From Plantactinospora sp. KBS50 (GTDB taxonomy: Bacteria; Actinomycetota; Actinomycetes; Mycobacteriales; Micromonosporaceae): 64,000 bases of DNA. The notes beneath the pieces were generated by a model. The model did not search any database. It was not told the DNA's origin and saw only the letters and a program-made list of their open reading frames with translations. Numbering within the stretch: the stretch's first letter is position 1; every line of letters starts with the position of its first letter. The stretch is taken from NCBI RefSeq assembly GCF_002285795.1, contig NZ_CP022961.1, positions 4,468,001-4,532,000 on the forward strand, in the 5' to 3' direction. A program made the translations under genes and the position numbers. Of this stretch, positions 55,111 through 63,307 are shown piece after piece.

Positions 55111-55440
55111 GCGCGCCTCCATCCGCGAACCCGGCACCCCGGCGGATCGAGCGCCGGCGGAGATCCCGATTGTCGCAGCCGGCCGCTCCGCCGGTCCGAT
55201 CACCGTGATATCGGCGTATCTCTATTGCTTCCGGCTCCGATTCGTGTTGCAATGCCCGCATCGGGTCGGCGCCGGGGCTTCGGGCGCCCACCCGCACCCA
55301 GCCGGGTCACGCGCGATCCGCGTTCTGGACCACGGCCCGGTCGCGCTGGCACCGCGACCAGGGCGCACCGGGCGGTCCGAGGACGCACGGTCCCGCATGC
55401 CACCGCCCACCGGTGGCCAACCCCGGCAGGGAGATCCTTG
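55111..55440. other. 330-bp intergenic region upstream of the LPMO gene
   Basis: No gene is seen. A less GC-rich stretch at 55203-55262 (around TATCTCTATTGC and GTGTTGCAATG) is the best place for divergent promoters of the kinase and LPMO genes. I do not see a perfect CebR-type operator. Confidence 0.45.
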
Positions 55441-56604
55441 ATGAATCGTGTACGCAGGGCCGCGGCGCTCGCCGTCGTGGCCGCCACCGGCGCCGCCGCG
55501 GTCGCGCTGCTGATGCCGCAGGCGGCCTCGGCGCACGGCGCCGCGATGAACCCCGGCGCCCGTACCTATCTGTGTTGGAAGGACGGGCTCACCACCACCG
55601 GTGAGATCAAGCCCAACAATCCGGCCTGTGCGGCCGCGGTCGCGATCAGCGGCACCAACTCGCTCTACAACTGGTTCAGCGTGCTCCGCTCGGACGCCGG
55701 CGGGCGCACCTCGGGGTTCATCGAGGACGGCCAGTTGTGCAGCGCGGGCAACCCCAACTTCCTCGGGTACGACCTGGCCCGCACCGACTGGCCGATCACG
55801 CACCTGACCTCCGGTCGGACGATGGAGTTCGACTACAGCAACTGGGCCCACCACCCGGGGACGTTCTACTTCTACGTCACCAAGGACACCTGGAGCCCCA
55901 CCCGGCCGCTGGCCTGGAGTGACCTGGAGGAGCAGCCCTTCCTCACCGTGACCAACCCGCCGTCGATCGGCGGGCCGGGCACGGCGGACGGGCACTACTA
56001 CTTCAACGGGACGCTGCCGTCGAACAAGAGCGGGCGGCACCTCATCTACTCCCGGTGGGTCCGCTCGGACAGCCAGGAGAACTTCTTCGGCTGCTCCGAC
56101 GTGACCTTCGACGGCGGCAACGGCGAGGTCACCGGGATGGGTCCGGGCGGCAGCACGCCGACCCCGACGCCGACGGCCACCAGCAGCCCCACGCCCACCC
56201 CGACGCCGACGGCCACCAGCAGCCCCACGCCCACCCCGACGCCGACGGCCACCAGCAGCCCGACGCCGACGCCCACGCCGACCATGCCGTCACCGGGCAC
56301 CGGCACCTGCATGGCCATCTACAAGGTGACCAGTTCCTGGAGCGGCGGCTTCCAGGGCGAGGTGGAGATCATGAACCATAGTGCCGGCACCTGGTCCCAC
56401 TGGACCGCGACCTGGACCTGGCCCAGCGGCCAGACCATAACCCAGGTCTGGAACGGCACGCTGACCACCAGCGGCTCGACCGTGTCGGTCAGCAACGTCT
56501 CCTACAACGGCACCGTCGTGCCGGAGGGAACGACGTCGTTCGGCTTCCTGGCCAACACCACCGGAACGAACACGCTGCCCACGGTCACCTGCACCGGCGC
56601 CTGA
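55441..56604 (+). CDS. secreted AA10 lytic polysaccharide monooxygenase with CBM2
   Basis: 387 residues. A signal peptide ends ...AASA before His32, which becomes the N-terminal copper ligand of the mature protein (HGAAMNPGARTYLCW). The second histidine lies in YSNWAHHPGTFYFY. The catalytic domain (32 to about 235) closely resembles the cellulose-active Streptomyces CelS2/LPMO10C type (SLYNWFSVL, SGRTMEFDYSNWA, WVRSDSQENFFGCSDV). A linker of repeated PTPTPTATSS units, from a tandem DNA repeat, joins a CBM2 (about 288-387) with aromatic WSGGFQGEVEI and WTWPSGQTITQVWNG. It should oxidise crystalline cellulose. GGGAG precedes the ATG at 55441. Confidence 0.93.
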   Translation: MNRVRRAAALAVVAATGAAAVALLMPQAASAHGAAMNPGARTYLCWKDGLTTTGEIKPNNPACAAAVAISGTNSLYNWFSVLRSDAGGRTSGFIEDGQLCSAGNPNFLGYDLARTDWPITHLTSGRTMEFDYSNWAHHPGTFYFYVTKDTWSPTRPLAWSDLEEQPFLTVTNPPSIGGPGTADGHYYFNGTLPSNKSGRHLIYSRWVRSDSQENFFGCSDVTFDGGNGEVTGMGPGGSTPTPTPTATSSPTPTPTPTATSSPTPTPTPTATSSPTPTPTPTMPSPGTGTCMAIYKVTSSWSGGFQGEVEIMNHSAGTWSHWTATWTWPSGQTITQVWNGTLTTSGSTVSVSNVSYNGTVVPEGTTSFGFLANTTGTNTLPTVTCTGA

Positions 56605-56636
56605 TCCCGCGGATCGGCGTCACCCGGAAACAGGCG

Positions 56637-56679
56637 GGAGGTTCGCCGCACCGGCTCGGAGCCGGTGCGGCGAACCTCC
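56637..56679. terminator. bidirectional hairpin terminator
   Basis: Perfect 21-base arms (56637-56657, 56659-56679; GGAGGTTCGCCGCACCGG inward) around a single central base. It lies 33 bp after the LPMO stop and 60 bp after the asnB stop, between convergent genes, so it can end transcription from both sides. There is no U-tract, which is common for actinobacterial terminators. Confidence 0.8.
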
Positions 56680-56739
56680 CCACCGTCCACCGTCCGTCGT
56701 CCGTCGTCCGTGGTGGGTGGTCCGTCGGACCGGGTGGAC

Positions 56740-58695
56740 TCAGCGGACCATGCTGCCGACCACCGGCTTGGTGAGCAGCGCCGACGGGTTGCGCCGGATG
56801 CCCGGGTCGAGGGTCTTCGACACGAAGATCGCGTGCCAGATGCAGAACACCAGCACCGTCCACACCTTGCGGGAGTGGTCGGCCTCCTCCCGCTTGTGCT
56901 CGTCCAGCAGCCGCAGCGCGTACGGCAGGTCCAGCAGCTCGCCGGCCCCGGAGTTGGCGATCACGTGCCGGGCCCACTCGTACATCTCGCCGCGCAGCCA
57001 GACCCGGGTCGGGGTGGGGAAGCCCAGCTTGCGCCGGTTGACGATGGCCGGCGGGACCACGCCGTCGAGAGCCTGCCGCATGGCGTACTTGGTGGCGTCC
57101 GAACGCGGCGGCAGCTTCAGGTCCACCGGGATCCGGGACGCCACGTCGAACACCTCCCGGTCCAGGAACGGCACCCGCACCTCCAGCGAGTGCGCCATCG
57201 AGATCCGGTCGGCCTTGACCAGGATGTCGCCGCGCAACCAGGTGTACAGGTCGACGTACTGCATCTTGGTGACGTCGTCCAGTTCGGTGCACTCGGCGTA
57301 GATCGGCGCGGTCACGTCGGTGTAGCGCACCGAGGGGTCGTACCGGCGCAGCAGGTGGCGCTTCTCCTCCTCGGTGAACATCCGGGCGTTGCCGTAGTAG
57401 CGTGCCTCGATCGGGGTGGTCCCGCGTTCGAGGAAGCTCTTGCCCTTGACGCCCTGCGGGATCGCCCGCGAGACCACCCGCAGTCCCTTCTGCACGCCCC
57501 CGGGCAGGCCGTTGACGGTGCCCAGCGAGAGCGGCTCGCGGTAGATCGTGTAGCCGCCGAAGAACTCGTCGGCGCCCTCCCCGGAGAGCACCACCGTGAC
57601 GTGTTCGGCGGCCTTGCGGGCCACGAAGTAGAGCGGCACCAGGGCCGGGTCGGCGACCGGATCGTCCAGGTGCCAGACGATCTTCGGCAGCGCATCCATC
57701 ATGTCCTGCGGACCGATCTTGGTGGGGATCGTGGTCACGTCCAGGTGCCGGGCCGAGTCCTGGGCCACCTCGATCTCCGAGTACCCCGGCACGTCGTAGC
57801 CGACCGTGAAGGTCAGGATGTTCGGGTTGAACTCCCGGGCCAGCGCGACCACCGCGGTGGAGTCGATGCCGCTGGACAGGAACGACCCGACCGGCACGTC
57901 CGAGCGCATGTGCATCCGGACGCTCTCCCGCAACGTCTCCCGGATCTGCCCGTACAGCCGCTGCTCGTCGTCCACCGGCGCGGGCCGGAACACCGGCCGG
58001 TACCAGCGGCGGACCTCGGTCTGGCCGCCCGGGCTCCAGGTGAGGTACTCCCCCGAGCCGATCCGGCTGATCCCCTGGTGCAGGGTGCCGGGCTCCGGGA
58101 CGTACTGGAGGGTGAGGTAGTGCGACAGGTTGGCGGTGTCCACCCCGGCGTCCCCGGCGTGGGCGGACGGCGCGAACGGCAGCAGGGCCTTCTTCTCCGA
58201 GGCCAGGTAGAAGCCGTCGGCGGTCTCCAGGTAGTGCAGCGGCTTGATCCCGAAGTAGTCCCGGGCGCCGAACGCGCGGCGTTCCTGCCGGTCCCAGATG
58301 ACGAAGGCGAACATCCCGCGCAGCTTGCGGAGCACCTGCTCGCCCCAGTAGTGGTAACCCGCGACGATCACCTCGCCGTCGCCGGAGGTCGCGAACCGGG
58401 CGCCGTAGGTGCGGGTCAGCTCGTCGCGCAGCTCGATGTAGTTGTAGATCTCGCCGTTGAAGGTCAGCAGGTAGCGCCCGGCGGCGTACGGCAGCGGCTC
58501 GTGGCTGGAGGCGACGTCGATGATCGCCAACCGCTTGTGCGCGAAGATCGCGTCGGAGTAGGCACCCTCGGAGATCACCTCCACCCCGGTCTCGTCCGGG
58601 CCGCGATGGTGGAGGCATTCCAGCGCTCCGGCGACCGCGTCGCGGTGCGCACCGGCGTTGCCGTGCGCGCTGAAAAAGGCCAGGAGTCCGCACAT
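56740..58695 (-). CDS. asnB: asparagine synthase (glutamine-hydrolysing)
   Basis: 651 residues. The start MCGLLAFFSAHGNAG exposes Cys2, the nucleophile of the class II glutaminase domain, with LLTFNGEIYNYIELRDEL and FGARDYFGIKPLHY. The synthetase domain has the ATP loop GSFLSSGIDSTAVVALA, VLSGEGADEFFGGYTIYREP and ADRISMAHSLEVRVPFLDREV. It forms asparagine from aspartate, ATP and glutamine. In actinomycetes the larger AsnB paralogues can also amidate cell-wall or antibiotic substrates, so the substrate is not certain. The ATG at 58695 follows GGAAAG. Confidence 0.9.
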   Translation of the reverse strand: MCGLLAFFSAHGNAGAHRDAVAGALECLHHRGPDETGVEVISEGAYSDAIFAHKRLAIIDVASSHEPLPYAAGRYLLTFNGEIYNYIELRDELTRTYGARFATSGDGEVIVAGYHYWGEQVLRKLRGMFAFVIWDRQERRAFGARDYFGIKPLHYLETADGFYLASEKKALLPFAPSAHAGDAGVDTANLSHYLTLQYVPEPGTLHQGISRIGSGEYLTWSPGGQTEVRRWYRPVFRPAPVDDEQRLYGQIRETLRESVRMHMRSDVPVGSFLSSGIDSTAVVALAREFNPNILTFTVGYDVPGYSEIEVAQDSARHLDVTTIPTKIGPQDMMDALPKIVWHLDDPVADPALVPLYFVARKAAEHVTVVLSGEGADEFFGGYTIYREPLSLGTVNGLPGGVQKGLRVVSRAIPQGVKGKSFLERGTTPIEARYYGNARMFTEEEKRHLLRRYDPSVRYTDVTAPIYAECTELDDVTKMQYVDLYTWLRGDILVKADRISMAHSLEVRVPFLDREVFDVASRIPVDLKLPPRSDATKYAMRQALDGVVPPAIVNRRKLGFPTPTRVWLRGEMYEWARHVIANSGAGELLDLPYALRLLDEHKREEADHSRKVWTVLVFCIWHAIFVSKTLDPGIRRNPSALLTKPVVGSMVR

Positions 58696-58810
58696 GGCGG
58701 TCATCTTTCCACGCGGGCCAGCCGCCCGTGCCGGCACCGGGGGCTCCGCCGGGGCCGCGATCCGAGGTACGGTCGCACCCGGGGAACAGCTGGAGCGGCG
58801 AGGAGCGATC

Positions 58811-60298
58811 ATGGGCGAGGAGCGGCGGGAACAACAGGTGACGCCGGAAGGTACCGAATCGCACGATCCGGACTTCCCGGAGAAGTTTCTGGAGTTCATG
58901 CGCTCCGGCTGGCGGGACACCACCCTGCCGGTCGGCCCGCGCCCCGAGGTGCCGAACTACGCCAAGCGCCGCTCGGCGCTCGCGGCGGCCTTCCCGGGCG
59001 AGACCCTGGTGATCCCGAGCGGCCACGAGAAGGTCCGGGCCAACGACACCGCCTACCCGTTCCGGCCGGGCAGCGACTTCGTGTACCTCACCGGTGATCA
59101 CGCCCCGGACAGCGTGCTGGTGCTGCGCAGCACCGGCTCCGGCTTCGACGCCACGCTGTACCTTCGCCCGCGCACCGGCCGCGACAGCGACGAGTTCTTC
59201 CGCAGCCGGCACGGCGAGCTGTGGGTGGGCCGCCGGCACGCCCTCTCCGAGGCCGCCACCGAGCTGGGCGTACAGACCGCCGACCTGGCCGAGCTGCCCG
59301 GCGCGCTGGCCGACCTCCCGCCGCGCCGGACCCGGGTGCTGCGCGGCCTCGACCCGGGGGTGGACGCGTCCGTACGGCCGTACGACGAGCCCGGCCGCCC
59401 GGCCGAGACCCCGCCCCGGGACCGCGAGCTGGCCGCGGTGATCGCCGAACAGAAGCTGGTCAAGGACGAGTGGGAGCTGGCCCAGCTCCAGGACGCGGTG
59501 GACGCCACCGTCCGCGGCTTCGAGGACGTGGCCCGGGTGCTGCCCGCCGACCGGGCGGTCCGGGAGCGGCTGCTGGAGGGCGTCTTCGCGCTGCGCGCCC
59601 GGCACGACGGCAACGGCATCGGGTACGGCTCCATCGTCGGCGCCAGCGAGCACGCCACGACCCTGCACTGGGAGCAGAACACCGGCCGGACCCGCCCGGG
59701 TGACCTGCTGCTGATGGACATGGGTGTGGAGAACCGGCACCTCTACACCGCCGACGTCACCCGGGTGCTCCCGGTGAACGGCCGGTTCAGCCCGCTCCAG
59801 CGGCAGGTCTACCAGGCCGTGTATGCGGCGCAGCAGGCCGGCATCGACGCCGTCCGGCCGGGCGTCGCGTTCAAGGACGTGCACCGCGCCTCGATGCGGG
59901 TCCTGGCGCAGGCGCTGTCCGATCTCGGCCTGCTGCCGGTGAGCGCGGACGAGGCGATGGACGAGACGTCCACCATCTACCGCCGGTGGACCCTGCACGG
60001 CACCAGCCACATGCTCGGCATCGACGTGCACGACTGCGCGAACGCCCGCAAGGAGCGGTACAAGGACGGCGACCTCGGCGAGGGCTACGTGCTCACCGTC
60101 GAGCCCGGGCTGTACTTCCAGCCGGAGGACGAGCTGGTGCCCGAGGAACTGCGCGGCATCGGCGTACGCATCGAGGACGACGTACTGGTGACCGCGACCG
60201 GCGCGGTGAACCTGTCGGCCGGCCTGCCCCGGGACGCCGACGAGGTGGAGACCTGGCTGGCCGAGCAGCGCGAGGCCGGCCCCCGCCTGCCCGACTGA
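58811..60298 (+). CDS. pepP: Xaa-Pro aminopeptidase (M24B)
   Basis: 495 residues. N-terminal creatinase-like domain (AMP_N) with FRPGSDFVYLTGDHAPDSV, then the pita-bread fold. All five metal ligands can be placed: Asp in LLLMDMGVE, Asp in TADVTRVLPVNG, His in HGTSHMLGIDVHD, Glu in LTVEPGLYF and Glu in VRIEDDVLV. It removes N-terminal residues before proline, using manganese. There is no signal peptide. GGAG precedes the ATG at 58811. Confidence 0.92.
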   Translation: MGEERREQQVTPEGTESHDPDFPEKFLEFMRSGWRDTTLPVGPRPEVPNYAKRRSALAAAFPGETLVIPSGHEKVRANDTAYPFRPGSDFVYLTGDHAPDSVLVLRSTGSGFDATLYLRPRTGRDSDEFFRSRHGELWVGRRHALSEAATELGVQTADLAELPGALADLPPRRTRVLRGLDPGVDASVRPYDEPGRPAETPPRDRELAAVIAEQKLVKDEWELAQLQDAVDATVRGFEDVARVLPADRAVRERLLEGVFALRARHDGNGIGYGSIVGASEHATTLHWEQNTGRTRPGDLLLMDMGVENRHLYTADVTRVLPVNGRFSPLQRQVYQAVYAAQQAGIDAVRPGVAFKDVHRASMRVLAQALSDLGLLPVSADEAMDETSTIYRRWTLHGTSHMLGIDVHDCANARKERYKDGDLGEGYVLTVEPGLYFQPEDELVPEELRGIGVRIEDDVLVTATGAVNLSAGLPRDADEVETWLAEQREAGPRLPD

Positions 60299-60426
60299 CC
60301 CGTACCGCACCCGTACCGCGCCGAGACCGCACCCGTACCGCACCCGGACCGCCGGCGGCTTTCTCCGGTCATTTTCTTCTGCGAAGATGCATGTAGATGT
60401 TTAAAAGCTTCTTCGTGGGAGGTCGG

Positions 60427-60942
60427 ATGCGTTTCCGCGTGGCAAGTGTTCTCACGGTCGGCCTGACCCTGGTCGCCGCGGTCCTGGTTCCGGCGTCCCC
60501 GGCAGCGGCGGCACCCACGTTCCGGGTGCCGTTCCCCTGCAACCAGACCTGGTCCGGGCAGACCAGGAGCAACCACAGCCCGCCGTACGCCATCGACTTC
60601 AACCGGGCCAACGACGCCGGCAAGCCGGTGAAGGCCAGCGCCCCCGGCACCGTGGACGTGGTCGCGAACCTGGGCGACACCAGCTACGGCAAGTACGTCC
60701 GCATCAACCACGGCAACGGGTACACCACGTACTACGCCCACCTCAGCAGCTTCAACACCAAGGTCGGTGCGAGCGTCGGCTACGGCAAGACCATCGGGTA
60801 CGTCGGCACCACCGGCAACTCCACCGGCCCGCACCTGCACTACGAGCAGCGCCTGAACGGCAGTGCCATCAAGGCGCGGTTCAACGGCAACCTGGCGCTC
60901 TACTTCGGAACCAAGAACTACACGCGGACGGTCGGCTGCTGA
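60427..60942 (+). CDS. secreted M23-family metallopeptidase
   Basis: 171 residues. A signal peptide (MRFRVASVLTVGLTLVAAVL, ending PAAAA) precedes a compact LytM/M23 domain with the zinc residues His and Asp in NHSPPYAIDF and the HxH pair in STGPHLHYEQRL. HGNGYTTYYAHLSS is also typical. It would cut peptidoglycan cross-bridges or serve as a secreted lytic peptidase. The ATG at 60427 follows GGGAGGT. An unusually AT-rich promoter region (60370-60420, TTTTCTTCTGCG and TTTAAAAGCTTCTTC) lies upstream. Confidence 0.88.
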   Translation: MRFRVASVLTVGLTLVAAVLVPASPAAAAPTFRVPFPCNQTWSGQTRSNHSPPYAIDFNRANDAGKPVKASAPGTVDVVANLGDTSYGKYVRINHGNGYTTYYAHLSSFNTKVGASVGYGKTIGYVGTTGNSTGPHLHYEQRLNGSAIKARFNGNLALYFGTKNYTRTVGC

Positions 60943-60987
60943 CCGGCGTCCCGCCCACCCGAGCGGCCACGCCGATCGGGTGGGCTT

Positions 60988-61061
60988 GATCAACTCGTCT
61001 TCGGCGACGTTGGGGGGTCCGGACCGCCGGGATACCCCGACTTCGCCGAAGACGAGTTGAC
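60988..61061. repeat. dispersed palindromic element (REP-like), copy 3
   Basis: Arms 60988-61015 and about 61034-61061 pair with three mismatches. The nested core is CTTCGGCGA on the left and CTTCGCCGAAG on the right. It sits between the convergent M23 and FHA genes, as copy 2 does between its neighbours. Confidence 0.83.
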
Positions 61062-61079
61062 CTTGACGGGGACGGGCGC

Positions 61080-62006
61080 TCAGGCGTCCCGGATCGACAG
61101 GCAGGTCCACGCCCCGAGGTAGATGCGGTCACCCACCGCGACCGGCACCGGCGTCTCGGCCGGAAGCGCGGCCGACCCGGGATCGTTCAGGTACGTGCCG
61201 TTGGCCGAGCCGAGGTCGACAACGGCCCAGCCGTCCGGCTGCGGCATGAGCAACGCGTGCGCGTGCGAGACGCCCGGATCCTCCGGCGGCCCGGCCAGGT
61301 CGATGTCCGGCGTGATGCCCCGGGACCGGCTGGTGCGCCCGATCAGCAACTGCCGGTCGGCCAGCGGGAACCGCCGTTCGACCACGAACCTCGGGAAGGA
61401 CAGTATTCCGGCGTCCTCGCCGCCCATGCCCACCACCACGTCGAAGTACCGCCGGTCGGCGTCGACCGCGACCGTCAGCCCGCCCGGCAGGCCGGCGCCA
61501 CCACCGGCAGCCGCGGTCGCACCGCCGGCAGCTCCGACAGCCCCGCCGGCCGCCGCGACCGCACCGTCGGGGTCAGCCCCGCCACCACCCGCGCCACCGC
61601 CGGCCCCGCCGGGTGCGCCACCGCCGGCCCCGCCGGGAGCTGCACCGCTGGCGCCGGCGCCGCCGGCACCGGCAGCCGCGGTACGCACGTCGGCCGGCGG
61701 TACGGGCGGGGCGAGCACGAAGTCGTAGCCGTCCTCCTCGCAGAACCGCCCGCCCCGGGGCGTACCGCAGATCGGGCAGGTCTCCCCCGCGGCGCCGCCG
61801 GCCGATCCGGTGCCGGAGCCGGCGACCGACCCGGAGCCGGCGGACGTCCCGGTGCCGCCGACCGACCCGGAGCCGGCGGACATCCCGGAGCCGGCGACCG
61901 ATCCGGAGCCGGCGGCGGGACCGGACCCCGCGCCGGCCATCGGCGTGCCGCACTGGTCGCAGTAGTCGGCCGTCGCCGACTCGTGTCCCTTCGGGCAGCT
62001 GGCCAC
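61080..62006 (-). CDS. FHA-domain protein with two zinc ribbons
   Basis: 308 residues. Two N-terminal zinc ribbons (CPKGHESATADYCDQCG; CPICGTPRGGRFCEEDG) are separated by Gly/Ser-rich repeats (AGSGS-type, DNA repeat), and a long Gly/Ala linker leads to the FHA domain (about 205-305): LLIGRTSRSRGITPDIDL, VSHAHALLM, VVDLGSANGTYLN, with the Arg, Ser-His and Asn needed for phosphothreonine binding. It should read phosphorylation marks set by a Ser/Thr kinase. GAGGAAA sets the GTG at 62006. It is the last gene of the FHA-VWA-PP2C operon. Confidence 0.9.
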   Translation of the reverse strand: MASCPKGHESATADYCDQCGTPMAGAGSGPAAGSGSVAGSGMSAGSGSVGGTGTSAGSGSVAGSGTGSAGGAAGETCPICGTPRGGRFCEEDGYDFVLAPPVPPADVRTAAAGAGGAGASGAAPGGAGGGAPGGAGGGAGGGGADPDGAVAAAGGAVGAAGGATAAAGGGAGLPGGLTVAVDADRRYFDVVVGMGGEDAGILSFPRFVVERRFPLADRQLLIGRTSRSRGITPDIDLAGPPEDPGVSHAHALLMPQPDGWAVVDLGSANGTYLNDPGSAALPAETPVPVAVGDRIYLGAWTCLSIRDA

Positions 62007-62020
62007 CGTCGTTTCCTCCG

Positions 62021-63307
62021 TCAGTCCTGCGTCTTCTTCACCCGGACGGTCTTCACCGAGCGTACGTTGGTCAGCTCGGCGTCCACGCCCGCGACCTTCT
62101 GCTTCAGTCGCACGGTGCCGGCCGGCGCGTCCACCACGTCGACCACCCGGGCCAGCAGCTTCGCCGTGTCGGTGTGCCCCGACTCGGTGGCCAGTTGGAC
62201 CGCCCGGCCGAGCTTGGCGGTCGCGGTGTCGACGTCCCCGGCGTCCCGGGCCTTGAGGCCGTCCTGGATGGCGGCGGCCAGTTCCGCCTGCCCGGTGTAG
62301 TGCGCCACCTGCTTGTTGATTTTCGTGGAGAGTTCCTCGTCGTCGGTCCAGCGGGCCAGCACCAGCCGCTCGGTGAGCACCTGGCCTCCACTGACCAGGC
62401 TGACCCGGGCGGCCAGCAGTTCCTCGCCGACCGGCTGCGGTTCCAGCTCCACCGACACGTGGTAGTCGCGGCTCTCCGCGCCCCAGGCGCCGGTCGGGTA
62501 GTCACCGATCCGGGCGCTCACCTCGGTACGCCGGTCGGTGAGCTCCTCGACCTGGGGAAAGACCTGCTTCACGAAGCGGATCCGGGCGCCCGCCGGGCTC
62601 CACACCCGCAGCGTCACGTCGGCCACCGACTTGCCCATCGCCGACTCGGTCATCGCCTGGAACGCGGCCGGCAACTCGGCCGGGTCCTCCAGGCCGTCCG
62701 CGCTACCCAGCAGCGTCGAGGCCACCTTGCGCAGCTCGTCGGCGACCCAGTCGGCGCCGACTCCCCGGCTGTCGCAGCTGAACCGGCCCTCGCACATCTG
62801 CAGCACCTGGTGCAGCACCTCGGGCGTCTCGTGCTGGTTCTGCCCGTCGGTGAGCAGGATCGCGTGCTTCACCTCGGCGGGCTGGGCGGCGAACAGCTGG
62901 TTGGCCAGGTGCAGCCAGCGTCCGATCGCGGTGCCGCCGAAGGCGTGCAGCCGGGCCACCGCCGCCTTGGCCTCGGCCCGGGTCCGGGCGTCGGCCGGCA
63001 CCATGCCGGGGTGCGGCGGATACACCAGGATGGCCTCGGTGTTTCCGGCGATCACCGCGAACGCCACCCCGTCGCGCAGGGTGTCGATGGCCACGGCGGT
63101 GGCCCGCTTCGCCTGGTGGATCTTGCCCTGCACCGACATGGAGCCCGAGATGTCCACCATGATGATCTCGGCGGCGCTCACCGGTCCGGTCTCGCGCAGC
63201 ACCGCGCCGCTGGCGGTGACGCTGACGATCGCGTCCACGACCCGCCTGCCGGCCGGCAGGTACTCGTTCTGGTCGACCTCCGCCACGAACTGCGGTTGCC
63301 CGCTCAT
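62021..63307 (-). CDS. VWA-domain protein (TerY-like class)
   Basis: 428 residues. The von Willebrand A domain (about 45-215) has an intact metal site (IIMVDISGSMSVQGK, then TAIGRWLHLA and ILLTDGQNQHET). The C-terminal 200 residues are a beta-rich and helical region with VSLVSGGQVLTERLVLARW and repeated Ala/Lys helices (DVDTATAKLGRAVQLATE). The ATG at 63307 overlaps the PP2C stop (ATGA) and GGAGGG precedes it. It is cytosolic, and probably works with the phosphatase and FHA protein in one signalling unit. Confidence 0.9.
   Translation of the reverse strand: MSGQPQFVAEVDQNEYLPAGRRVVDAIVSVTASGAVLRETGPVSAAEIIMVDISGSMSVQGKIHQAKRATAVAIDTLRDGVAFAVIAGNTEAILVYPPHPGMVPADARTRAEAKAAVARLHAFGGTAIGRWLHLANQLFAAQPAEVKHAILLTDGQNQHETPEVLHQVLQMCEGRFSCDSRGVGADWVADELRKVASTLLGSADGLEDPAELPAAFQAMTESAMGKSVADVTLRVWSPAGARIRFVKQVFPQVEELTDRRTEVSARIGDYPTGAWGAESRDYHVSVELEPQPVGEELLAARVSLVSGGQVLTERLVLARWTDDEELSTKINKQVAHYTGQAELAAAIQDGLKARDAGDVDTATAKLGRAVQLATESGHTDTAKLLARVVDVVDAPAGTVRLKQKVAGVDAELTNVRSVKTVRVKKTQD

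Noticed and set aside
60397-60426. Earlier ATG for the M23 peptidase
   Set aside because: It would put ten residues before the signal peptide and lies in the AT-rich promoter region; GGGAGGT precedes the ATG at 60427.
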